Positions 33,764-42,563 of a stretch of DNA of 64,000 nucleotides are shown in pieces. Position numbers and translations under genes: made by a program. The notes under the pieces were generated by a model. The model saw only the letters and a program-made list of their open reading frames with translations, was not told the origin of the DNA and searched no databases. Where the stretch lies: the NCBI RefSeq assembly GCF_040750395.1, contig NZ_JBFLVD010000015.1, positions 310,001-374,000 on the forward strand, written 5' to 3'. The stretch comes from Scandinavium sp002470465. Lineage in GTDB: Bacteria; Pseudomonadota; Gammaproteobacteria; Enterobacterales; Enterobacteriaceae. The first letter of the stretch is position 1. Each line of letters begins with the position of its first letter.

Positions 33764-34522
33764 CTATACGTCGCGGTATGTGCCGAGACGGTAGCCTCGC
33801 TCTGCCACCGCGTATTTCAGCGACGGAGACGTGAGGACGTCCAGTTCAGTTAAACGCGGGTAGCAATAGGCGCTGCCCATAATGGTGTTATCGACGAAGG
33901 CCGGATGGCACATCACTTCCAGCGATGATTCGCCAGCCTGAGCGGAGGCTTCCAGCGTTTGCAGGAACAGCGCTTCGGTGATGGCCTCGCCGTAGAACTC
34001 GCTGGCAAAACCGTCGCTGCTGCGCACGCCCTGCTCGTCCAGACCGTGCAGCTTCTGCACCTGGCGATCAATACGCATCGCGACCCCTTTTGCTTTAGCA
34101 AACGCCGCCACAATCGGGAATATCTGCGGGATCATATGCACGTGGTGGTGGCTGTCGAAATGGGTTGGTTCACAGCCGAACAGATCGACAAAGCGGTGAT
34201 ACTGACAGTCCAGCTCGCGGGCAATTTCATCCAGCGGCAGCGTGTCTTCTTCAGCCATTTGCCAGATCCACTTCCCGAGCTTGCCTTCACGCGTCAGGCC
34301 CGGCATAGCAGAAAGCGGCATGCCCAGCGTCAGCACAAAGTGCATTCCCACGGCCAGCTCCGGCAAACAGCGGCTCAGCTGAGCCGCGTGTTCGATAGCC
34401 GCGCCGTTGACCAGCGCGGTAGTAGAGGTGACCAGACCGTTTTTGCAGGCATCGACAATGCCGTAGTTCTGCCCTTTGCTCAGGCCGAAGTCATCGGCGT
34501 TGACGATTAGCACACGTTCCAT
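33764..34522 (-). CDS. chbG: Chitooligosaccharide deacetylase ChbG (YdjC family)
   Basis: 252 residues. It removes one acetyl group from chitobiose 6-phosphate or chitotriose 6-phosphate so that ChbR can sense it and ChbF can cleave it. Metal-binding motifs of the YdjC fold are NADDFG at the N-terminus, HFDSHHHVHM near residue 120, and CHPAF. ATG 34522 is 6 bases after AAGGAG and aligns with E. coli MERLLIVNADDFG; an upstream TTG at 34528 is less likely. It is the last gene of chbBCARFG. Confidence 0.96.
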   Translation of the reverse strand: MERVLIVNADDFGLSKGQNYGIVDACKNGLVTSTTALVNGAAIEHAAQLSRCLPELAVGMHFVLTLGMPLSAMPGLTREGKLGKWIWQMAEEDTLPLDEIARELDCQYHRFVDLFGCEPTHFDSHHHVHMIPQIFPIVAAFAKAKGVAMRIDRQVQKLHGLDEQGVRSSDGFASEFYGEAITEALFLQTLEASAQAGESSLEVMCHPAFVDNTIMGSAYCYPRLTELDVLTSPSLKYAVAERGYRLGTYRDV

Positions 34523-34534
34523 CTGCAACTCCTT

Positions 34535-35881
34535 TTACTGCTTGAGGGTTTTCACCGTTTCGGCAAAGTTCGGCAAGCACTTCTCGTGGGCAAGGATCAT
34601 CTCGCGCGCCAGAATTTCCGCATCTTTGTCGGAATGAATCAGCGGGCTCAGATTCAGCGCCAGCAGCACGTCGTTGAATTCACCGCTCAGCGCCGCATGG
34701 CTTGCCGCCACTTCAAAGCCCTTAATGGTGTGGATAAGGCCCAGCACTTTATCATCGAAATGGGTCAGTCGCGGATGCGGCTTCGCCCCTTCGTGGCCCA
34801 GAATGCAGGTCATTTCTACGGCCCAGTCCGCCGGAATATTGTCCACGTGGCCGTGATGCGGCACGTTAACGTAATGCTCGGTCTGTTTGTTATTGTAGAT
34901 AGCGTTAATCACTTCACACGCAGCGTCTGAGTAGTATGCCCCGCCGCGCTGCTCCAGCTCCTTCGGCTTGATGTTCAGGTTCGGATCCTTGTAGAGGTCG
35001 AACAGCTGCTTCTCAACCTTCTGAACCACCTGCGCACGAGCGCCGCCTTTGTAGTATTCACCCATTTCAATCGCCAGCATCTCTTTCTGCTTGAAGTAGT
35101 ACAGCAGATAAGAGCACGGCAGCAGATTCAGGGAGCGAATCAGCCCTTCGCTGAATGGCATATCGAAAATGTTCTTCACGGTGTTGGCGGTGAGCTTGCC
35201 GGAGGCAACGCCGTCCAGCAGCTCCGCAAAGCGGGATTCACCGTTCACGATCACGTCGCGGATGAACACCATATGGTTCAGGCCGAACAGATCGATGGAC
35301 AGATCGTCACTTTCAGAGAGCTTCAGCACGTCGGTGATGAACATTTTCATGCCAACCGGAATGTTGCACACGCCGATAAAGCGCTTGAAGTTTGTGTGGC
35401 GATAAACCGCTTCGGTCACCATCCCTGCCGGGTTGGTGAAGTTAATCACCCACGCATCCGGGCAAATCTCCTCCACGTCTTTAATAATGTCGAAAACCAC
35501 CGGAATGGTGCGCAGCCCTTTGAACAGACCACCTGCACCGTTGGTTTCCTGGCCGAGATAGCCGTGGCTCAGCGGAATACGCTCATCTTTTTCACGCGCT
35601 TTCAGCTGGCCGACGCGCAGCTGGGTGGTGACAAAATTCGCACCTTTCAGCGCTTCACGGCAGTTGAGGGTTTTGTGTACCGTCATTGGCACACCGGCTT
35701 TTTGCACCATGCGTTCGCACAGAGCGTGGATAATATCGAGCTTCTCTTGCCCTTCTTCCACATCAACCAGCCACAGCTCGGTAACCGGCAGCTCGTGATA
35801 GCGCTTGATAAATCCTTCGAGTAATTCCGGGGTATAGCTGCTGCCGCCGCCGATAGTCACAACTTTTAATTTCTGGCTCAT
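34535..35881 (-). CDS. chbF: 6-phospho-beta-glucosidase ChbF (glycoside hydrolase family 4)
   Basis: 448 residues. A GH4 enzyme that needs NAD and a divalent metal and hydrolyses phosphorylated chitobiose (after ChbG deacetylation) and cellobiose. The dinucleotide-binding motif VVTIGGGSSYTPELLEG is at the N-terminus; NFTNPAGMVTEA and GVCNIPVGM follow. It is 12 bases before chbG in the operon. Confidence 0.97.
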   Translation of the reverse strand: MSQKLKVVTIGGGSSYTPELLEGFIKRYHELPVTELWLVDVEEGQEKLDIIHALCERMVQKAGVPMTVHKTLNCREALKGANFVTTQLRVGQLKAREKDERIPLSHGYLGQETNGAGGLFKGLRTIPVVFDIIKDVEEICPDAWVINFTNPAGMVTEAVYRHTNFKRFIGVCNIPVGMKMFITDVLKLSESDDLSIDLFGLNHMVFIRDVIVNGESRFAELLDGVASGKLTANTVKNIFDMPFSEGLIRSLNLLPCSYLLYYFKQKEMLAIEMGEYYKGGARAQVVQKVEKQLFDLYKDPNLNIKPKELEQRGGAYYSDAACEVINAIYNNKQTEHYVNVPHHGHVDNIPADWAVEMTCILGHEGAKPHPRLTHFDDKVLGLIHTIKGFEVAASHAALSGEFNDVLLALNLSPLIHSDKDAEILAREMILAHEKCLPNFAETVKTLKQ

Positions 35882-35977
35882 AACTTTCTCCCTCGTGATC
35901 CGCGCCCGGAATGTGGAAAACCCTCCACGGAAGCGGATAGCTAAACGAATTCGGTGCGCGCGGCAAACCGCGCGGCG

Positions 35978-36817
35978 TTAATTAATCACGGTGAGCTGTT
36001 TACGATACTGGCTTGGCGTGAATGAGGTCAGCTTTTTAAAGGTCTTAATAAACAGACTTGGGCTGCTGTAACCTGATTCATAGGCAATATCGGTCACCGA
36101 ATAATTGGTTATTTCCAGCTGCTTCATGGCGAAATTGATGCGGATATCATTAATGATCTGCATTGGCGTTTTGCTGTAATAGCGCTGAGTTGCCCGGGTC
36201 AGGTATTCCTGGGATTTTCCGGATAACGCCACCATATTTTCCAGCGCGCCTTCGCCAAATTTATGTTTATCGTGCATCTCTTCCACGGTGATTTTTAACC
36301 ACTGAGGAATGACGTCCTGCGTCTGCTCTTCGCGGAAATGGCGCAGGCGGTTAATCACATAAAAAGAGACAACTTCAATAAACTCATCAAATTCACTTTC
36401 GCGGAAATTGAGCGAGGCAATAACCGATTCTATATAGCTGAGAAAGGTACTTTTTACCGAATAGACCTGAGAGGCAACCAGAAAGCCCGGCAGCAGCGGC
36501 TGATAATGCTCTTCAAAGAAGCGCTTGCTAATGCCGACGTTCAGTATGCGGGTCGCGCCGAACTCATAAAAGCTCTGGTGGTGCGACCCCATCGGAATGA
36601 AGACGAAATCTCCGCGCTCCAGCATCACCCGTTTGCCATTGATCTCCTGATAATAGCGCCCGGTCAATACGAGGGTGTACTCGTAGTAGTCGTGCTGGTG
36701 CAGTCCACTGATGCTTTCGGTTTTGTTGTAGATGAAGACATGGAAGTTTTTCCCGTTAAAAAGCTGTTGTTCCAGCGCGGTACTGATTTCCAGGGTCGTC
36801 ATCTTCGGTTGCCTCAT
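35978..36817 (-). CDS. chbR: Chitobiose operon regulator ChbR (AraC family)
   Basis: 279 residues. The N-terminal cupin part (LHQHDYYEYTLVLTGRY, RGDFVFIPMGSHHQSF) senses deacetylated chitobiose phosphate. The C-terminal double helix-turn-helix contains SVTDIAYESGYSSPSLFIKT. In E. coli it represses without inducer and activates with it, together with CRP and against NagC. It lies inside the operon it controls, as in E. coli. Confidence 0.97.
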   Translation of the reverse strand: MRQPKMTTLEISTALEQQLFNGKNFHVFIYNKTESISGLHQHDYYEYTLVLTGRYYQEINGKRVMLERGDFVFIPMGSHHQSFYEFGATRILNVGISKRFFEEHYQPLLPGFLVASQVYSVKSTFLSYIESVIASLNFRESEFDEFIEVVSFYVINRLRHFREEQTQDVIPQWLKITVEEMHDKHKFGEGALENMVALSGKSQEYLTRATQRYYSKTPMQIINDIRINFAMKQLEITNYSVTDIAYESGYSSPSLFIKTFKKLTSFTPSQYRKQLTVIN

Positions 36818-36832
36818 CGTGATATCTGCCCG

Positions 36833-37183
36833 TTATTGTACCTTCTCGTGAAGCTCAATCAATTCAGCGACCAGCTCGCGAGCGAGCATTGAGGTCATAA
36901 GGTGATCCTGCGCATGAACCAGCACCAGGCTGACCTTCATTTTGCCTTCGCCTTCATCGCTTTCGATAAGCTGAGTCTGCACGCGATGTGCTTCACTCAG
37001 CGCTATGCGGGACTGCTCCATGGTGGCTTTTGCGGTGGCGAAATCCCCCTGTTTGGCCTGCTTTAGTGCGGTATAAGCAAGGCTACGCGCCTGCCCGGAG
37101 TTGATAATCAGCCCCATCACCACTTCTTCGAGGTCGCTCTCCTTAACCTCTGTTTCTGCCACGATATGATCCAAATCGAACAT
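36833..37183 (-). CDS. chbA: PTS chitobiose-specific EIIA
   Basis: A 116-residue lactose/cellobiose-type IIA protein. It receives phosphate on a histidine in LVLVHAQDHLMTS (H90 counted from this start) and passes it to ChbB. I use ATG 37183 (MFDLDHIVAE), preceded by GGGAGAAAGT. Helical trimer-forming segments LEEVVMGLIINSGQARSLAY are present. Confidence 0.97.
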   Translation of the reverse strand: MFDLDHIVAETEVKESDLEEVVMGLIINSGQARSLAYTALKQAKQGDFATAKATMEQSRIALSEAHRVQTQLIESDEGEGKMKVSLVLVHAQDHLMTSMLARELVAELIELHEKVQ

Positions 37184-37238
37184 ACTTTCTCCCTCATTAC
37201 GTCTGGCGGTACAGGGCATAACCCCGTACCGCGTTACA

Positions 37239-38597
37239 TCAGAATTTCAGTGCGTTAGCGATATCTTCTTCGCTCTCTTCTTCGTCAATGACGGCCTGTG
37301 CTTTGTTTGACACCACCACGAATGGCAGGTAGACCAGCACCGAGACACCGAGGTTGAAGAGCGCCAGCAGCAGTGCGGCAACGCTTCCGTTAGTATTAAA
37401 GAATGCACCCAGGCCGGTTGGCATCGTCCACGGTGCCAGGTTGGTGATTGGCGGGATAAGTCCCAGGCCGTAGGCAGACATGGTAATCGCAGCCAGCAGC
37501 GGCTGAATCAGCACGAACGGGATGAACATGACCGGGTTCATGATGATCGGCAGACCGAACAGAATCGGTTCGTTAATCTGGAAAATGCCTGATGGCAGCG
37601 CCAGCTTCGCAACCTGACGATGGTCAGCGCGACGTGAAGCGATAAAGATAGCGATAATCAGACCCAGCGTTGCACCCGTACCGCCGAGGAAGATATAGGA
37701 ATCCAGCATCGGCTTCGCCCACATGTGGAAGGACTTGCCTGCAGCCAGCGCCGCCTCTACGGAGCCGTACTGCTGATAAATCTGGATGTTTTCCAGCGCC
37801 CACGGGGTCATGATGCCGTTATCCAGAGCGGTAAGCGCCAGAGAGCCATGTACGCCGAAGAACCACAGCAGCGAAGTGAAGATGACGTACGCCCAGCCCA
37901 CAACGGCCCCCATCGACGCCAGCGGCGTAGAAATGGAATCCATGATGATCTGGTGGAAATTGGTCTGCCAGTGGGTCAGCGCCCAGGCAATCACGCCAAA
38001 GATGGAGAGGATAATGAAGCCCGGAATGACCGCAGAGAACGAGCGGGACACGGAGCCCGGTACGCTTGCAGGCAGCTTAATTACCCAGTTACGGCGAACG
38101 ATAAAGGTAAACATCTCCGCGACCACGAGGCCGATAACAATACCGGAAATGATGTTTGCCCCACCCAGCCAGTTGGCCCCGACCGCATAGGCTTCACCTA
38201 CGCTGTACGGCGTCACCGTCATAAAGGCCGCAACGGACAGCAGCCCGGCAGCAAAAGGATCGACTTTACGTTCTTCAGCCAGCGCCATACCAATGAAAAA
38301 AGGCGCCATCAGCGACATAATGCCCAACGTACCGTTGTACACGTTGCCGCCGATGGCTTTAAAACCATTCAGGGTCTCAATGGTGGAAGCGTCTAACCGA
38401 ATGCCCATCGAATAGAAAAACGAGCCTTCGCCAAAACTTAAAAACACGTTGTTAATAAGAACAAACATGGCCCCTGCGAGGGTCAACGGCATTAATTTAA
38501 TAAAGCCGTTTTTAATCGCATTAACGTGTGGCTGCTTTCCTATTTTGACAGCAAAAGGAAGGAGTACCTTTTCAAGAGAGCTAATAACTTTACTCAT
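37239..38597 (-). CDS. chbC: PTS chitobiose-specific EIIC
   Basis: A 452-residue lactose/cellobiose-family membrane transporter, full length. It has about ten hydrophobic spans, with the sugar-binding loop region NEPILFGLPIIMNPVMFIPF near the C-terminal half. It takes up N,N'-diacetylchitobiose with phosphorylation via ChbB. The 90-base gap to chbB carries a hairpin (GCCGTCAT/ATGACGGC, 38615-38636) and a ChiX pairing sequence. Confidence 0.97.
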   Translation of the reverse strand: MSKVISSLEKVLLPFAVKIGKQPHVNAIKNGFIKLMPLTLAGAMFVLINNVFLSFGEGSFFYSMGIRLDASTIETLNGFKAIGGNVYNGTLGIMSLMAPFFIGMALAEERKVDPFAAGLLSVAAFMTVTPYSVGEAYAVGANWLGGANIISGIVIGLVVAEMFTFIVRRNWVIKLPASVPGSVSRSFSAVIPGFIILSIFGVIAWALTHWQTNFHQIIMDSISTPLASMGAVVGWAYVIFTSLLWFFGVHGSLALTALDNGIMTPWALENIQIYQQYGSVEAALAAGKSFHMWAKPMLDSYIFLGGTGATLGLIIAIFIASRRADHRQVAKLALPSGIFQINEPILFGLPIIMNPVMFIPFVLIQPLLAAITMSAYGLGLIPPITNLAPWTMPTGLGAFFNTNGSVAALLLALFNLGVSVLVYLPFVVVSNKAQAVIDEEESEEDIANALKF

Positions 38598-38653
38598 AGA
38601 AAATACCCTTAAAGGCCGTCATCCAGCGATGACGGCGATTGTGTGTGAAATAA

Positions 38654-38665
38654 CTCTTTGACGGG
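38654..38665 (-). promoter_or_regulatory. ChiX small-RNA pairing site in the chbB-chbC gap
   Basis: The plus strand reads CTCTTTGACGGG, identical to the seed region of the small RNA ChiX as I remember it (CCTCUUUGACGGG). The chb mRNA, read from the minus strand, is therefore perfectly complementary over 12 bases. In E. coli and Salmonella this chbB-chbC region traps ChiX and releases its target chitoporin (chiP) mRNA from silencing. Confidence 0.85.
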
Positions 38666-38687
38666 AAAATTAAATCAAATAAAAAAA

Positions 38688-39008
38688 TTATTGCGCTGCA
38701 GCTTTCTTAATTGCGGCGACAGCGGCTTTAAGCACACCTAAACCATCTACTTTGCCGTACAAAATAGAATCGATCACTTCCACTGGCTTATTTGGCAGCA
38801 GACGTTGAATTTCTGGCAACATATAGGCAATTTGTGGGCCCAGTAATACGACATCGGCCGCTTCACCTTTTTCACCGGCGAGAGTTTCGGGGAAAGCTTC
38901 AATCACTACCGGCACTTCGTATTTCTCAGCCTGCGCGCGCATTTTGGACACCAGCAGAGAGGTGGACATGCCTGCAGAACAGAACATATAGATATGTTTC
39001 TTTTCCAT
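38688..39008 (-). CDS. chbB: PTS chitobiose-specific EIIB
   Basis: 106 residues. The phosphorylated cysteine is C10 in IYMFCSAGMSTSLLV. It matches E. coli ChbB nearly residue by residue. ATG 39008 follows GAGGAAGCGAGT; an upstream alternative start at 39029 is not needed. It is the first gene of the operon. Confidence 0.97.
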   Translation of the reverse strand: MEKKHIYMFCSAGMSTSLLVSKMRAQAEKYEVPVVIEAFPETLAGEKGEAADVVLLGPQIAYMLPEIQRLLPNKPVEVIDSILYGKVDGLGVLKAAVAAIKKAAAQ

Positions 39009-39209
39009 ACTCGCTTCCTCAATTTGCATTTTCTGACCGTCACGTGAGGCATCCGGCTCTCAACGCGACGACATAATGATGGTAACGAATTGTTACTTTG
39101 TGTTTATGAGGTGAGTATACGGCATCAAACTGGCGCAGGATAATTCCTGGCAAACCTGAATTGTCTCTCATTGACCTCCGGTTATGACTACCCTCACATT
39201 TTGGCCAAA

Positions 39210-39224
39210 TAATTCGCGCAATTA
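39210..39224. promoter_or_regulatory. Possible NagC operator upstream of chbB
   Basis: TAATT-CGCGC-AATTA is an inverted repeat with the AT arms and CG centre expected of NagC/Mlc-type sites. It lies about 200 bases before chbB in the chbB-osmE intergenic region (39009-39301). E. coli chb is repressed by NagC. ChbR and CRP sites could not be assigned with confidence. Confidence 0.45.
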
Positions 39225-39244
39225 AATAAGCACATTCAGGCAGT

Positions 39245-39271
39245 AAAAAGCCCGACCAAAAGGCCGGGCTT
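39245..39271 (-). terminator. osmE terminator
   Basis: AAGCCCG/CGGGCTT stem around a 10-base loop; on the minus strand it is followed by TTTTT. It lies about 30 bases after the osmE stop. Confidence 0.88.
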
Positions 39272-39301
39272 GCGCAGAACTCAGCAGATTATGGGAGTTG
39301 G

Positions 39302-39640
39302 TTACTTGGCAGCCTGTGGGTCGGTATCGTACTCATCACAGGACTGATAGCCGGAATTCATCACGTGCCCGGTGTTATCAAGGGCAACGAAGTAGGTTTC
39401 AGTTTTACCATCGCGTTGACCCAGGATATAAGTCTGACAAGTCCCCTTCGCATGAATCATCGTAATTTCGGATGATGGCTTACCGGCAATCTGCATAACC
39501 TGGTCTCGGCTCATGCCTTTTTTCACGTCTTTGACCACCGGCTGGGTGAACTGGTCTTTGGTACGATCGTAAGCGGTACAACCCGCCAACATAGTCAGTA
39601 CTGCTGCTGCACCTAAAATTCCCGCTACGTTCTTGTTCAT
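39302..39640 (-). CDS. osmE: Osmotically inducible lipoprotein OsmE
   Basis: 112 residues with a lipobox LTMLAGC (lipidated cysteine at about residue 21) and the SmpA/OmlA-like fold segment VKKGMSRDQVMQIAGKPS. It matches E. coli OsmE throughout. The E. coli gene is osmotically induced and sigma-S dependent. It is divergent from nadE. Confidence 0.97.
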   Translation of the reverse strand: MNKNVAGILGAAAVLTMLAGCTAYDRTKDQFTQPVVKDVKKGMSRDQVMQIAGKPSSEITMIHAKGTCQTYILGQRDGKTETYFVALDNTGHVMNSGYQSCDEYDTDPQAAK

Positions 39641-39860
39641 ATTCCGTCCTCTTTTTTATCAGTGTGTTATAAGCCTGGAATAAAGAGTGATATTTTTCAA
39701 CCCAGGGGCAAAGATGGCATAACTTTAGGAAAATTCTATTGAAATTACGATTTACTGCTGAATCGCGCTATTTTGCGACACTCAAAACTGTGATCCTTGT
39801 CGTTTTCCCGGCAAAGAGGTAGCTTTAGCGAAGACACGACAACTTTTCGGGGAGGGGTAA

Positions 39861-40688
39861 ATGGCTCTGCAACAAGAGATTATCGCTGCACTCGGCGCGA
39901 AGCCGCAGGTCAACAGCGAAGAAGAGATCCGCCGCAGCGTGGATTTTCTCAAATCGTATCTCACGACTTATCCATTCATAAAATCGCTGGTGCTCGGCAT
40001 CAGCGGCGGCCAGGACTCTACGCTGACCGGCAAACTCTGCCAGATGGCCATCAGCGAACTGCGCGAAGAGAACGGTGACGCGAACCTGCAATTTATTGCC
40101 GTGCGCCTGCCCTATGGCGTGCAGGCAGATGAGCAGGATTGCCAGGATGCCATTGAGTTTATCCAGCCGGATCGCGTGCTGACGGTCAATATTAAGGGCG
40201 CCGTGCTGGCAAGCGAACAGGCTCTGCGCGAAGCAGGCATTGAGCTGAGCGATTTTGTCCGTGGTAACGAGAAAGCACGCGAGCGCATGAAGGCACAGTA
40301 CAGCATTGCAGGAATGACCAAAGGTGTGGTGGTCGGCACCGATCATGCCGCAGAGGCCATCACCGGGTTCTTCACCAAATACGGCGACGGCGGCACCGAC
40401 ATCAATCCGATTTTCCGTCTCAACAAGCGCCAGGGCAAACAGCTGTTAGCCGCGCTCGGCTGCCCGGAGCATCTGTATAAGAAAGCCCCGACCGCGGATC
40501 TCGAAGACGATCGCCCTTCGCTGCCTGACGAAGCCGCACTCGGCGTGACCTATAACAACATCGATGATTATCTTGAAGGCAAGCAGGTTGACGCCAGCAT
40601 CGCCAAAATCATCGAGGGCTGGTATCTGAAGACGGAACACAAGCGTCGCCCGCCGATCACGGTATTTGACACGTTCTGGAAGCGCTGA
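39861..40688 (+). CDS. nadE: Ammonia-dependent NAD synthetase
   Basis: 275 residues, full length. It adenylates and amidates nicotinate adenine dinucleotide to make NAD. The PP-loop motif LGISGGQDST (SGGQDS at residues 48-53) binds ATP pyrophosphate. There is no nitrilase domain, so it uses ammonia rather than glutamine. GGGGAGG precedes the ATG. A REP element follows. Confidence 0.98.
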   Translation: MALQQEIIAALGAKPQVNSEEEIRRSVDFLKSYLTTYPFIKSLVLGISGGQDSTLTGKLCQMAISELREENGDANLQFIAVRLPYGVQADEQDCQDAIEFIQPDRVLTVNIKGAVLASEQALREAGIELSDFVRGNEKARERMKAQYSIAGMTKGVVVGTDHAAEAITGFFTKYGDGGTDINPIFRLNKRQGKQLLAALGCPEHLYKKAPTADLEDDRPSLPDEAALGVTYNNIDDYLEGKQVDASIAKIIEGWYLKTEHKRRPPITVFDTFWKR

Positions 40689-40698
40689 GCCAGTCAAT

Positions 40699-40780
40699 CA
40701 TTGCCGGGTGGCGACTAACGTCTTACCCGGCCGACTAAATTTACCTGTTAGCCGGGCAAGTGAAGCGCCGCCCGGCAATT
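40699..40780. repeat. REP/BIME element between nadE and cho
   Basis: ATTGCCGGGTGGCG opens the element and CGCCGCCCGGCAAT closes it in inverted orientation, with GTCTTACCCGGCC and GTTAGCCGGGCAAG between. It is a typical REP pair that may stabilise the nadE mRNA end. Confidence 0.88.
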
Positions 40781-40810
40781 CTCTTTTCTGCATCGTTCTT
40801 CATTGCTACA

Positions 40811-40826
40811 CTGTATGCATAAACAG
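40811..40826. promoter_or_regulatory. LexA (SOS) box upstream of cho
   Basis: CTGTATGCATAAACAG fits CTGT-N8-ACAG exactly and ends 14 bases before the cho start. E. coli cho (ydjQ) is SOS-induced. Confidence 0.92.
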
Positions 40827-40840
40827 CATCAGGAGAGAAT

Positions 40841-41713
40841 GTGGCCCGGCGTCAATCCGCCCCGCGTCTGGAATTTGAAGCGGCGGCAATTTATGAATAT
40901 CCCGAACATCTGCGCCCGTCGCTGGAAGCCCTGCCTTCTCTGCCCGGGGTTTACATTTTCCATGGCGAAAGCGACACGCTGCCGCTTTATATTGGGAAAA
41001 GCGTCAATCTGCGCAGCCGTATCCTGTCACACATGCGCACGCCCGATGAAGCCGCCCTGCTGCGCCAGTCACGGCACATCACCTGGATCCGCACCGCCGG
41101 GGAAATCGGTGCATTGCTGCTTGAAGCCCGACTCATCAAAGAGCGGCAGCCGCTGTTCAACAAGCGCCTGCGACGCAACCGTCAGCTCTGTTCTCTGCTA
41201 TTGAAAGATGCACAGCCCCAGGTGGTGTACGCCAAAGAGATTGATTTCGCACACCAGCCCGGCCTGTATGGCCTTTTTGCCAACCGGCGCGCAGCGCTTC
41301 AGGCATTGCAGGCCATCGCCGATGAACACCAGCTGTGTTATGGCATTTTGGGGCTTGAAGCGGTCACGCGGGGCCGCGGCTGTTTTCGCTCGGCGTTAAA
41401 ACGCTGTGCAGGAGCCTGCTGTGGGAAAGAAAGCGTTGAGGCGCACCAGCAGCGGCTGCTGGCAGGACTGGCAAAACTTCAGCTGACCTGCTGGCCGTGG
41501 AAAGGTGCGATTGCGTTAAAGGAGAGCAGCGAAGGCATGACCGACTACCTGATCATCCACAACTGGCTGTGGCTGGGCTCGGTCAGCGCATTAGCCGATG
41601 CAGACACGCTGCGTCGCCTGCCTGCCGGGTTCGATCACGACGGCTACAAAATTCTCTGCAAGCCGCTGTTAGCCCGCGAGGCTGAAATTATCGACCTGGC
41701 TGACGCTATCTGA
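40841..41713 (+). CDS. cho: Excinuclease Cho (UvrC homologue)
   Basis: 290 residues. A GIY-YIG endonuclease similar to the N-terminal half of UvrC; it makes the 3' incision at bulky lesions in UvrAB-damaged DNA complexes. The GIY-YIG motif reads PGVYIFHGESDTLPLYIGKS; a catalytic-type arginine and glutamate follow in NLRSRILSH and LLLEARLIKE. The start is GTG 40841, set by AGGAGAGAAT and by alignment with E. coli MVRRLTSPRLEFEAAA. Its end overlaps the end of convergent ves by 45 bases. Confidence 0.96.
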   Translation: MARRQSAPRLEFEAAAIYEYPEHLRPSLEALPSLPGVYIFHGESDTLPLYIGKSVNLRSRILSHMRTPDEAALLRQSRHITWIRTAGEIGALLLEARLIKERQPLFNKRLRRNRQLCSLLLKDAQPQVVYAKEIDFAHQPGLYGLFANRRAALQALQAIADEHQLCYGILGLEAVTRGRGCFRSALKRCAGACCGKESVEAHQQRLLAGLAKLQLTCWPWKGAIALKESSEGMTDYLIIHNWLWLGSVSALADADTLRRLPAGFDHDGYKILCKPLLAREAEIIDLADAI

Positions 41714-42271
41714 CGGCCAGGACGGGTTCAGGCTAATCGCACTGTAGAGAATTTTTCCTTCGTCTTTCAGCAGGCGTATCGTGTGCTGCTCGTCCTGCCA
41801 GAACGCCCCCTGGTCGGCGGTGAGCAGCTTATCGCCGAGCTGCCATGCTCCGCTCAGCACCAGCACCATGCCGCCGCGCGCGCCAAAGCTGGTGAATGTC
41901 CTGTCCGCCACGCGCACCTTTGCCTGACAGCGCTCACGGCGGGTCATGATATTCAGCTCCATTGACATCTGTCCTTCGGAAAGCTCGGCTCGCACCGTCT
42001 GCTCACCGGCAAATCCGAATGGCTGAAAGCGTTTCAGCGTATGGTGAAAGTCCTTCCCGCCGTCGAGCGTCACTTCACCGCCCTCCAGCAACGTCATGAC
42101 ACGATCTACGCCTGGAAATGCAGAAAACTCGCCGTTGCCCGCAATAGAAGCAATGCTGGCACGCCATGTAAAATCGCGTGTGCCGGGTGGAAAACAGCAC
42201 AGTTCGCGCGTTTCTCCTGCGCCATTTTTCCACAGACTGACCGGCATCTTGCGAATATCAAAGTATTCCAT
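41669..42271 (-). CDS. ves: Ves family cupin protein
   Basis: 200 residues from ATG 42271, which is 5 bases after AGGAG; ATG 42274 and GTG 42277 are also possible. A HutD/Ves-type cupin beginning MEYFDIRKMPVSLWKNGAGETRE. E. coli ves was linked to cold- and stress-inducible expression; biochemical function is unknown. The C-terminus is somewhat longer than in E. coli, which causes the 45-base tail-to-tail overlap with cho. Confidence 0.93.
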   Translation of the reverse strand: MEYFDIRKMPVSLWKNGAGETRELCCFPPGTRDFTWRASIASIAGNGEFSAFPGVDRVMTLLEGGEVTLDGGKDFHHTLKRFQPFGFAGEQTVRAELSEGQMSMELNIMTRRERCQAKVRVADRTFTSFGARGGMVLVLSGAWQLGDKLLTADQGAFWQDEQHTIRLLKDEGKILYSAISLNPSWPSDSVSQVDNFSLAG

Positions 42272-42493
42272 CATCACTCCTGAAGAACGACTCAGGCCGC
42301 GACGAAGGCAGCCCTGTTTATTGTCTTTTTTTGTTCACCACGGACGGAGTATCGGCACAGGACGGCCATTGCCTTAGCGGCTTTACGCAAGCATGAAGGT
42401 AAGATGCTGATATTACATAAAAAAGAGTCAAAGGAAGGTTGCTAAGGCAGCCTACCGGGAATGCGGCAACAGGCAAGAGGCAGACAAAGAAAA

Positions 42494-42543
42494 ACCGCCG
42501 GTTCTGCCCACAGCCTGAGCGGCGTATGGGCAGGACCGGCGGT
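42494..42543 (-). terminator. Long inverted repeat, spy terminator
   Basis: A 17-bp stem with one mismatch (ACCGCCGGTTCTGCCCA at 42494-42510 against 42527-42543) has a 16-base loop; on the minus strand TTTTTC follows. It lies 20 bases after the spy stop. The 220 bases from here to ves (42272-42493) contain no recognisable gene. Confidence 0.85.
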
Positions 42544-42563
42544 CTTAAGACTGTGCGACCGAA

